Source: Myxococcales bacterium
Lineage (GTDB): Bacteria; Myxococcota_A; Polyangia; Haliangiales; Haliangiaceae
Reading direction: 5' to 3'
Assembly (NCBI GenBank): GCA_028287135.1
Contig: JAQBQE010000038.1
Coordinates: 1-48,797 of the forward strand
DNA length: 48,797 nt
The notes beneath the pieces were generated by a model. It was not told the origin of the DNA. It ran no database searches and worked only from the letters and a program-made list of their open reading frames with translations. This document shows positions 40,941 through 47,841 of this stretch, piece after piece. A program made the position numbers and the translations under genes. Each line of letters begins with the position of its first letter. The first letter of the stretch is position 1.

Positions 40941-41020
40941 GCTCAGGATCGGCGCGTGACCGCACCGGGGTTGCGGTCGCGCGCAGGATCGGCGCGCGAC
41001 CGCACCGGGGTTGCGGTCGC
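40941..41020. repeat. 40-bp tandem repeat, two units
   Basis: Units 40941-40980 and 40981-41020 differ at only two positions. Each contains the palindromic accgcaccggggttgcggt. The second unit supplies the left terminal repeat of the element at 41001-41132; the first is an extra copy of that end, as expected from end duplication. Confidence 0.9.
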
Positions 41021-41132
41021 GCGAGTGATCGCGTCGTCTCTCGCGGCAGTCCGCAGGCTGGACGTTTGCTTCGGACAAATCTCGGACGGGGTCGGGAGGC
41101 CGAAAAAACCCGCGTACCGCAACCCCGGTGCG
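41001..41132. mobile_element. Diverged, inverted relative of the inverted-repeat element (copy 3)
   Basis: 132 bp with perfect 17-bp inverted ends cgcaccggggttgcggt (41001-41017) and its complement (41116-41132). The core accggggttg is shared with copies 1 and 2. The interior carries the reverse complement of gtccgagatttgtccgaagc (41068-41087), identical to copy 1. Otherwise the sequence has diverged. It sits between the SDR and DUF2293 genes, whose starts face away from each other, and may carry their promoters. Confidence 0.7.
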
Positions 41133-41207
41133 GGTGGCGGTGCGATGCAACTCGTTGATCTTTGGGGATCGACACGCGCCGCGCAGTTTGGCACCGTCGC
41201 CGGCACG

Positions 41208-41927
41208 ATGTCCGAGACGCTGACGCTCGCACCGACCGGAGATCCTCGAGTGTTCGTCGCGCCGGATGGTCGCCGGCTGTCGCCGCCCGCGGGCTGGGCG
41301 TGTCTGCCGCCGGGGGATGCGGGGCTGACGCGGCGGGTGAAGGCCGCGGGTCCGTCGTGGGCGGTGATCGAGAAGAAGGGGCGCAAGGCGTTCTCGAAGG
41401 GGCTGTGGGCGCCGGCGGAGACGATCGAGCGGATGCGGGCCGCACTCGAGGCCGAGCGGTCGACCGAGAGCTACGCCAAGAAGCGGGTCGCGGACGTGGA
41501 GCGTCGCGAGCGGACGCAGGAGGCGTACGTCGTGACGTTCGCGCAATCGGTGCTCCAGTTCCTGCGGTTCGCGCCGCGGTGGCAGGCACTCGCGACGACG
41601 GTTGCCACGCGGGTGGCTGCCCATGCCACGCCGGTCGGCAGCGGGACGGTCGCGCGGACCGAGCGGATCCCGGTCGAGGAGCGCGCGGCGGCAGCGGTGA
41701 TCGCGTGGATGCGCCACCAGACCACCGGCTACGACGACATGCAGATCGCGCGGGTCAAGGGTGCGAGACGCGAGGTCCGGCGCGAGCTCGCCGAGCTGTC
41801 GCGTGCGGTGCTCGACATCCACCGCCGCGACATCCCGCACGAGCCGCGCAGCTGCACGCTGTGTCAGGCCGCAGCGAAGCCGGAGCCGAGCGCGGCCGCA
41901 CCGCATCCGGAAGACTGGTTACTGTAA
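41208..41927 (+). CDS. DUF2293-domain protein
   Basis: 239 residues from ATG 41208 (MSETLTLAPTGDPRVFVAPD). The C-terminal part AAAAVIAWMRHQTTGYDDMQ then IARVKGARREVRRELAELSR is characteristic of DUF2293, a small conserved domain of unknown function in bacteria and fungi. A CTLC pair near the end may bind zinc. N-terminal GWACLPPGDAGLTRRVK and a helical middle. Cytoplasmic. The frame upstream to 40956 runs through repeat DNA and is not coding. Confidence 0.82.
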   Translation: MSETLTLAPTGDPRVFVAPDGRRLSPPAGWACLPPGDAGLTRRVKAAGPSWAVIEKKGRKAFSKGLWAPAETIERMRAALEAERSTESYAKKRVADVERRERTQEAYVVTFAQSVLQFLRFAPRWQALATTVATRVAAHATPVGSGTVARTERIPVEERAAAAVIAWMRHQTTGYDDMQIARVKGARREVRRELAELSRAVLDIHRRDIPHEPRSCTLCQAAAKPEPSAAAPHPEDWLL

Positions 41928-42075
41928 GCCGACCAGCGGGACGTCCGCGCCACAGCGACCGGCGCTTCGCGGCAACCTCCGCTCGAGGGCGCTCCGCGTT
42001 CCGCAGACGACGGCTAGCGGCGCCGGTCCGGTCCGTATCGCCGCCGATTCCGAAGGGGCGCGGTATCGTCGGCGC

Positions 42076-42981
42076 GTGCCCTATCGCGAACGAGCGCGCG
42101 TGATGTTGTGTCCGCGCTGCGGTGACCTCCTCGATACCGTGATCGACGGCATCCTGGAGTGCACCCGGTGTCAGGGGATCTGGCTCGCGCAGCCGGCGAT
42201 CGTGCGCGGATTCGCGTTGCCGTGGCCCGTCGGCCCGAACACGTGGTGGCGCCGCGGGCTGCCGTGCCCGGAGTGCGCCGGTGAGGGCCTGACCTCGGAG
42301 ATGCAGCTCGTCCAGAGTGCGCAGGTCACGGTGGATCGCTGCCAGGGCCACGGCGTCTGGCTCGATCACGGCGAGCTCGCCCGGGTTCTCGGCGTGCAGA
42401 AGGGCGAAGAGCTGGCCGCGATCTTTCGCGCGCTGTATGCGGGCCAGCCGCTGCCCGACGCGATCGCAGCTCGCGACCAGATCCTCGCGACCAGGCTCCG
42501 CGAAGCGGAGGACCGCGCGGCGGTCCGCGAGGCGGAGGAACAACGGCGGCTCGCGTTGATCGAGGCCGAACGCGCACACCAGGCCGAGCTCCAGGCGGCA
42601 CGCGACGCGGAAGAGAAGCAGCGGATCGAGGTGCGCCACGCCGAGGAACAACGCCGGCTGGCAGCGATCGAGGCCGAGCGTGTGCGCGAAGTAGCGGCGC
42701 GCGCGGTGGTACGTGAAGCCAGGGACAACCGGCGCGCTCTGCTCCGCGAGGCCGAGCAACACCAGCGCGACGAGGAGCGTGGCACGCAGCCGCCAAGCGG
42801 TCGTGAGCCCGGGGTCTCCCGCGAGACGCTGGAACGCAACGCCGCGATCGCGCGAAAGCGCGTGCGTCTGTGCGAGGAGCAGCTCCTGGAGGACCGCGCG
42901 AAGCTCGCTTCGACCGAGCGAGACCTGTCCATCGCTCGCGGGCAGCTGCGGAAGCTCGAAGACGAGCTCGCGAACCGCTGA
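42076..42981 (+). CDS. TFIIB-type zinc-ribbon protein with long coiled coil
   Basis: 301 residues from GTG 42076 (ATG 42103 possible). Two zinc ribbons: CPRCGDLLDTVIDGILECTR with a second Cys pair, and CPECAGEGLTSEMQLVQSAQ then VTVDRCQGHGVWLDHGEL, as in zf-TFIIB proteins. From about residue 130 to the end there is a highly charged coiled coil with repeated AEEQRRLALIEAERAHQAEL-like heptads. Such proteins are found in many myxobacteria; their partner is unknown. No signal peptide or TM. Confidence 0.85.
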   Translation: MPYRERARVMLCPRCGDLLDTVIDGILECTRCQGIWLAQPAIVRGFALPWPVGPNTWWRRGLPCPECAGEGLTSEMQLVQSAQVTVDRCQGHGVWLDHGELARVLGVQKGEELAAIFRALYAGQPLPDAIAARDQILATRLREAEDRAAVREAEEQRRLALIEAERAHQAELQAARDAEEKQRIEVRHAEEQRRLAAIEAERVREVAARAVVREARDNRRALLREAEQHQRDEERGTQPPSGREPGVSRETLERNAAIARKRVRLCEEQLLEDRAKLASTERDLSIARGQLRKLEDELANR

Positions 42982-43126
42982 CGACCGAACAGGTAACGAC
43001 AGCGTGAGCCGGGGTCGGTTGCACGGTCTCGCACCCGAAGCAGATCGCGACGGCCTGTCAGCAGGTGTCATGCCGGCACCGACGGATCGGATGAAGCAAC
43101 CACCCGTCTCGCGAGTTGAACGGACG

Positions 43127-44122
43127 ATGCAAACGGGAATGGCCGTGCTCGTCGCGTGGAGTGTTGGATGCGGCGCCGCGCCCCGGCAGGGTTTGCCACC
43201 TTCACCGCCGCCGCCGCCGTCGAGAGTCTCCCCGGCGCAGCCGGCGGCGCCCTCGAAGGTCCTGCCCGCGCTATCACCGCTCGAGCCGCTCGCCGCCGTG
43301 CTCGCGGACAGCCGGCTCACGCTGCTGACGCTCGGGCCCGCCGAGGCTGCGTGTGCGTCGGATCGCACGACCTGGATCGCGGCGGTCGACGGAGTGGGCT
43401 GCACGATCACCGACGCCGACGTGCGCTGCGTCGGAACGACCGCGACGGATCCGTTCAAGCTCGAACGTGCGCTCTGCGACACGGCGTCCACCGCGGTCAC
43501 GCCACCACCGGACTGGACGCCCAAGGTGGCCGCCTTCGTGCGTCAGCTCGGCCCATCGTCTTGGACGGTCGAACCGGTCCCGAGCACCCCCGAGCTGCCC
43601 GCGCTGCGCGTGAGCATCGACGGTGAAGAGCACGCGCTGGTCAGGATCGCGGGACGCTGGCGGCCGTCGATCGCGCCGGGCCCACAGCGAAGCGGCCGGA
43701 CCCGGATCGTGCGCGCTCTCGATGCGACCGCCCTCGCACACCAGACCGCGGTCGCGCTGATCGTCGAGGACTACGACGGTGGGAGCGAGCAGGGCGTGCA
43801 CGTGTCGTTCCTCGACGTGCTGTGTGATTCCCCGGACGGCCTGCGCGGATGCGGCTCGATCCAGATCGGCTCGCTCGCGTGGGCACTGGCCGCCGAGAAT
43901 CGGGAGAATCATCCCGGGGCCGCGACCTCGCTGCAAAACCGGCCGCACGTCGAGGTGCTGCTGACGCCCACGGTCCGGTTTCCCGATCGCCTCCAGCTCT
44001 CGCTCGAGATCTCGCACTTGACCTCGACGCTCGACGAGGAGCTCGTGTCACCCGTCCGCGCGCTGACCCACCACGTCGGCGACTGGCGTCTCGAGCACGG
44101 AACCTTCGTACGGGTGAAATGA
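43127..44122 (+). CDS. Lipoprotein, first gene of two
   Basis: 331 residues from ATG 43127 (MQTGMAVLVAWSVGC, lipobox SVGC followed by GAAP); ATG 43091 and ATG 43139 are alternatives. A poly-Pro linker leads to a beta-rich domain with four Cys near the start (AACASDRTTW, GVGCTITDADVRCVG, RALCDT). It ends in LTHHVGDWRLEHGTFVRVK. Its TGA overlaps the ATG of the next gene (ATGA, 44119-44122), so the two are translationally coupled. Confidence 0.8.
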   Translation: MQTGMAVLVAWSVGCGAAPRQGLPPSPPPPPSRVSPAQPAAPSKVLPALSPLEPLAAVLADSRLTLLTLGPAEAACASDRTTWIAAVDGVGCTITDADVRCVGTTATDPFKLERALCDTASTAVTPPPDWTPKVAAFVRQLGPSSWTVEPVPSTPELPALRVSIDGEEHALVRIAGRWRPSIAPGPQRSGRTRIVRALDATALAHQTAVALIVEDYDGGSEQGVHVSFLDVLCDSPDGLRGCGSIQIGSLAWALAAENRENHPGAATSLQNRPHVEVLLTPTVRFPDRLQLSLEISHLTSTLDEELVSPVRALTHHVGDWRLEHGTFVRVK

Positions 44123-44739
44123 GGACCACGATGCGCAGGATGATCACGACGCTGCTGATGATGACCGCGTGTGGAGCGGAGCCGCGTCCCCCGACGGTCG
44201 TGCAGGGGCGCGCCCCCGGGAGCGCGAACGAGCTGACGGCACGCGACTTCATCACGACCCCGGAGCACGGCAGCATCACCACCACCGTGTGGATCGAGCC
44301 CTCACGCGTCGCCGGGATCGCCGTCGACGATCCGTGCTGCGGGCTCTGGTACGACGGTGCTCAGTACGCGGACGCGAACGCGACGTGCGCGCCCGCGGGC
44401 AACGACGAGTGTGACGACGCGTTGTGGACGGTGCGCCCAGGACTCGCCGATGATCCGGTGTGCGGAGAGCGGCGCCGGTGCATGCCGCTGCCGCAGGCGC
44501 GGATCGTCGTGCTCGACGGCAGTGCGGTGACCGCCGAGGATCTGACCGGTGAGCTGCTGCCGAGCGGGCGCGATGCAGCGCAGCTGAAGCACGGCCGGGT
44601 CGGGGTCACCCGCGAAGGTGCGTTCGTCATGGTCGCGATCGGCACCCGCCGCCAGATGGTCGCCGTCGATCTCGGTGCCCGCTACACGATCTACGTGCAG
44701 GGCGGAGCGATCCAGCGCGTCACCCGCGACGACGCCTAG
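44119..44739 (+). CDS. Small lipoprotein, second gene of two
   Basis: 206 residues from ATG 44119 (or 44131). MRTTMRRMITTLLMMTAC has lipobox MTAC followed by GAEPR. The mature part has three Cys pairs (DDPCCGLWY, CAPAGNDECDD, DPVCGERRRCMPLP), likely disulfides, and a C-terminal strand region (GAFVMVAIGTRRQMVAVDLG). Convergent with 44743 (3 bp apart). Function unknown. Confidence 0.78.
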   Translation: MRTTMRRMITTLLMMTACGAEPRPPTVVQGRAPGSANELTARDFITTPEHGSITTTVWIEPSRVAGIAVDDPCCGLWYDGAQYADANATCAPAGNDECDDALWTVRPGLADDPVCGERRRCMPLPQARIVVLDGSAVTAEDLTGELLPSGRDAAQLKHGRVGVTREGAFVMVAIGTRRQMVAVDLGARYTIYVQGGAIQRVTRDDA

Positions 44740-44742
44740 CGA

Positions 44743-45432
44743 TCACTTGGTCGCGAGCTCGGCCTGCTTCGCCTTGCCCGCCGCGAGGTCAGCGACCTTG
44801 GTCGCGACGCTGGTCTTCAGCTGCTCGTCATAGAGCGCGGTGCCTGCGATCTGGAGCTTGGCGGTGCGATCGAACTGGTCCTTGCCCGAGAACGACGTCG
44901 CGTCGACGGTGCACTCGGTCTTCTCCCACAGGTAGCTGAGCTTGCCGCGCTTGGACTGGTTGCCCGCCTGGATCTCGCAGGTGTCACCGGTCGTGCGGAA
45001 CAGCGACGGATACGCGCACGCGTACGTCGTCTTGCCGACGATCGCACCGGCATCCCCCATGCCGAGGTGCAGGGTGTCTCCCGCGAACGTGTAGCTGAAC
45101 GGCTGGCCACCGTCGTCCGCCATCCGCATGGTGACGATGCACGGCGACGAGATCTCGAGCGTCCCGGACTTGGTCTTTCCGTCGGCCTCGACCTGGGTGA
45201 CCTTGGTGCCCTCGATCGACCACACGGTGGGCTGGTCCATGCTGCCCTTGAACACCCACGTGCCCTGGAGCTTCTTGGCGATCGCGGTGGCGTCGAAGCC
45301 GGGGAACTCGGCGGCGTAGGGGCCGGCGGCGGCCGCGAGCTCGGGAGCGGCCTGGGCGCTGGTGCCGCTGTTCGAGCAGGCGGCGGCAAGGACGAGGACG
45401 AGCGTCGAGGAGGTCTTCACGATGCGGGACAT
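44743..45432 (-). CDS. Lipoprotein with lipocalin-like barrel (tentative)
   Basis: 229 residues from ATG 45432 (MSRIVKTSSTLVLVLAAAC, lipobox AAAC followed by SNSG). The mature domain LQGTWVFKGSMDQPTVWSIE, TKSGTLEISSPCIVTMRMAD, SYTFAGDTLHLGMGDAGAIV reads as consecutive strands with a G-x-W near the start, as in lipocalin-like small barrels. Three Cys. C-terminal helix rich in Lys/Ala. The open frame upstream to 45480 is not coding-like. Confidence 0.75.
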   Translation of the reverse strand: MSRIVKTSSTLVLVLAAACSNSGTSAQAAPELAAAAGPYAAEFPGFDATAIAKKLQGTWVFKGSMDQPTVWSIEGTKVTQVEADGKTKSGTLEISSPCIVTMRMADDGGQPFSYTFAGDTLHLGMGDAGAIVGKTTYACAYPSLFRTTGDTCEIQAGNQSKRGKLSYLWEKTECTVDATSFSGKDQFDRTAKLQIAGTALYDEQLKTSVATKVADLAAGKAKQAELATK

Positions 45433-45567
45433 ATCCCACCGGACGGTGGCCTCCTGGCGATAGTCGCGGGGTGGCAGCATCTATCGACGCGGCCGGGCCT
45501 GAACACACCTCGTGAGCCCTCCGAGAGCCTGGCGTGACACGCGACCGTTCGTGCTTATGGTTCGTCC

Positions 45568-45864
45568 ATGACCGACATCAAGACCCCGACCTGGGCGGAC
45601 GTCCGCCGGATCGCCGACGAGCTCAAGGCCAAGATCCACCACGCCGGCGACGAGGCACGCGAGCGCTGGGCGAAGCTGCAGCCGTCGCTCCACGAGGCGG
45701 AGGCCGAGATCAAGAAGGGTGGTGCCGTCGTCGCGTCCAAGCTCGTCGAGATCGCCGGAGGTCTGAAGGAGATCGGCAAGGACGTTGCTCACAAGCTCGA
45801 CAAGCTGACCCACGACAAGGGTGCGCCCGACAAGGGCCCCTCCGAACCGACGCCCGGGAGCTGA
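45568..45864 (+). CDS. Small helical protein
   Basis: 98 residues, MTDIKTPTWADVRRIADELK then AKIHHAGDEARERWAKLQPS. Almost wholly amphipathic helix with regular charged heptads, ending in a Pro/Gly/Lys tail (DKGAPDKGPSEPTPGS). No TM or signal. Resembles small stress-type coiled-coil proteins but no family is certain. Confidence 0.65.
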   Translation: MTDIKTPTWADVRRIADELKAKIHHAGDEARERWAKLQPSLHEAEAEIKKGGAVVASKLVEIAGGLKEIGKDVAHKLDKLTHDKGAPDKGPSEPTPGS

Positions 45865-45934
45865 CCATCGAGGCCGTCGCGCGCACGGCGTGACGAGGGC
45901 TACTCGGCTTCGCCAGCCATGCCCAGGTTCGGCG

Positions 45935-46318
45935 TCAAAGCTGATCTTCGAACAGCCCGGCGAAGTCCTTCTTGAACCGCTCGAGAATGGTGGCCGGTCG
46001 CTCGAACCGCGCGGCCTCCTCGACGGTGATCCGCCGGCTCGGCAGCAGATCCTGGTCGAGGAAGGTGCGCGCGAGCTGCTCGGTCAGCTGCGGATGCTCG
46101 AACACGATCGGTACGGGGAACAGGCCGGTCGCGCGGACGTCGGGCAGGTCGCTCGCGACGAACTCGCTCGGCGGACCGAACACCGAGGTGCCTTCGACGA
46201 ATGCGATCGGCTCGCGCGCCGAGCGCTCGCGAGCGCGTTGCGAGGAGGAACACGCGAGGGTGAGGGCGGCGACGGTGCTGAGCACCGACCATCGCCACCA
46301 CGGGCTTCTCCCGACCAT
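45935..46318 (-). CDS. Small lipoprotein
   Basis: 127 residues. MVGRSPWWRWSVLSTVAALT then LAC is a lipobox followed by SSSQ. The mature part is helical with Pro turns (SEFVASDLPDVRATGLFPVP, TILERFKKDFAGLFEDQL). No family recognised. Stands between unrelated genes; convergent with 45568. Confidence 0.7.
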   Translation of the reverse strand: MVGRSPWWRWSVLSTVAALTLACSSSQRARERSAREPIAFVEGTSVFGPPSEFVASDLPDVRATGLFPVPIVFEHPQLTEQLARTFLDQDLLPSRRITVEEAARFERPATILERFKKDFAGLFEDQL

Positions 46319-46395
46319 CCGTTCAGCCTAACGCTGCCGTGCGACTGCTGTCCCGGAGCGGTCGTCCTGATCCACCTGCGGTGGCTTGCGGGCGC

Positions 46396-47238
46396 TCACA
46401 CCTGCGGGTGAGCCTCTTCGTCGCGAGGGCCGGGTTCGGCGAGCGAGGCGAGCAGTGCGGTCAACGCCGCCTGATCGGGTCCGACCCAGCGCGGTTGGGC
46501 GCGCGCGGTCGCGACGTGGTCGAGCAGGACTTCGAGCAGGCCGTGCGCAGGCGGTAGGTGGCTACTGAGCACGACCGGTGGATCGAGCTCGCGGAACCGA
46601 GCGGTCGCTGCTTCGAAGGTGGGTCGATTGACGTGGCGGAGCCAGGGCGCGTCGATGGTGGCCCAGGTGACCACGCCATCGCGCAACGCGGTCGCGGAGA
46701 GGTCGGCGGCGCACTCGGCGGGACCGGCGACAATGCCCCCGAACGAGTCCGAGCTGAACAGCGTGCCGGTCTGCGAGTCGGTGAACGCGGTGGTGTCGGG
46801 CGCGTCGAACGTCAGTGGTTCGATCACGCGCAGCTCGCGATCGCCGACGGACAGCCGTTGCCCCGGGTTCAGCAGATACACCCGGTCCGGCGTGACCCCG
46901 TGATAGAGCGTGAGCCTCCCGAGTCCGAGAAACGTCGTGACGATCTGCGCGTTCGGCGCGGCTGCGAGGACGTCGCGCACGCAGCCCACGTGGTCGGGAT
47001 CGGCGTGGGTCAGATAGATCCAGCGAACATCCTCGAGGTCGATGAGCTGTTCGAGCGCTCGCACGTACTGGTCGCGCAGCACGACCGGCCCGGTGTCGAC
47101 GAGCACCGGCTCGCGAGCGTGGAGCAAGAAGCAGTTGATCGGGATGAACCCGAGACCGGGCACGGGGAAGAACGAGGAGATCACCTCCGCATCAGCACCC
47201 GGGACGCGCCTCGTCGTGACTGCGATCGTGTCGGGCAT
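46396..47238 (-). CDS. Metallo-beta-lactamase-fold hydrolase, diiron-type
   Basis: 280 residues from ATG 47238 (MPDTIAVTTRRVPGADAEVI); the open frame extends nine codons further. The metal motif is THADPDHVG, i.e. H-x-D-x-D-H, rather than the usual H-x-H-x-D-H. With LFSSDSFGG later and VVLSSHLPPAHG near the C-terminus, this matches the oxygen-binding diiron branch related to flavodiiron proteins rather than beta-lactamases. Cytoplasmic. It lacks the flavodoxin domain of true flavodiiron enzymes, so the electron donor is unknown. Confidence 0.85.
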   Translation of the reverse strand: MPDTIAVTTRRVPGADAEVISSFFPVPGLGFIPINCFLLHAREPVLVDTGPVVLRDQYVRALEQLIDLEDVRWIYLTHADPDHVGCVRDVLAAAPNAQIVTTFLGLGRLTLYHGVTPDRVYLLNPGQRLSVGDRELRVIEPLTFDAPDTTAFTDSQTGTLFSSDSFGGIVAGPAECAADLSATALRDGVVTWATIDAPWLRHVNRPTFEAATARFRELDPPVVLSSHLPPAHGLLEVLLDHVATARAQPRWVGPDQAALTALLASLAEPGPRDEEAHPQV

Positions 47239-47284
47239 GCTGGCCTCCACGATCCGTGGATGCAATCAGCGCACCCGGGGGGCG

Positions 47285-47548
47285 TCACGCGCTGACGCCG
47301 AAGATCTCTCGCGCGCGATTCACGGTCTGCAGGAACCAGCCCTCGTGCTTGCGCGCGCTGTCGTCGGTGCCGTCGCCGCCGAGGGCGAGCACGGCGTGCA
47401 TCGTCAGCAGCTGCTCGAGCTGGGCGAGACCCTCGGTCTTGAGCGATGCGAACTGCGGGCTGTCCTGATCCGCAGACTCGGCCTTCACCACCGTGGTGGT
47501 CAGGACCTGGATCGCCTTCTTGAAGCCGGACACCGATGGCGTGCTCAC
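47285..47548 (-). CDS. Small uncharacterised protein
   Basis: 87 residues, ATG 47548 (MSTPSVSGFKKAIQVLTTTV). Mostly helical: SPQFASLKTEGLAQLEQLLT and KHEGWFLQTVNRAREIFGVS. No signal, TM or Cys. Follows the small membrane gene 47578-47706 on the same strand by 29 bp, so co-transcription is possible. Confidence 0.6.
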   Translation of the reverse strand: MSTPSVSGFKKAIQVLTTTVVKAESADQDSPQFASLKTEGLAQLEQLLTMHAVLALGGDGTDDSARKHEGWFLQTVNRAREIFGVSA

Positions 47549-47577
47549 GGCGACACGCTAGCACTCGCGATCGGTGT

Positions 47578-47706
47578 TCAGGGAGGTGGGGGCGGATCTC
47601 CTGCGCTGGGTCCGCCCCGTGCTTGGCGCTTCACCTGGTTGACGAGCGCGCCCACGGCGGCAAGGGAGAGGATGAGCAGCAGGATCAGGAGGATTGCATA
47701 CAGCAT
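47578..47706 (-). CDS. 42-residue single-TM protein
   Basis: ATG 47706 opens MLYAILLILLLILSLAAVGA then LVNQVKRQARGG and a Pro-rich tail SAGDPPPPP. One TM helix followed by a basic, Pro-rich cytoplasmic or periplasmic tail. Below the size most gene callers keep; the hydrophobic profile supports it. No family recognised. Confidence 0.5.
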   Translation of the reverse strand: MLYAILLILLLILSLAAVGALVNQVKRQARGGPSAGDPPPPP

Positions 47707-47841
47707 GGGACGACCTCGGTTCCCAGAGCGTGCAGTGCCCGTTCCACGGCGACCGATGCGAGGTCCTCGCGGGTGCTCTTCCAGCAAGGCAGGATCGCGC
47801 GCCTGCTTCGTGCCGCGCGCCGGCGGGCTATCATCGAGCGG

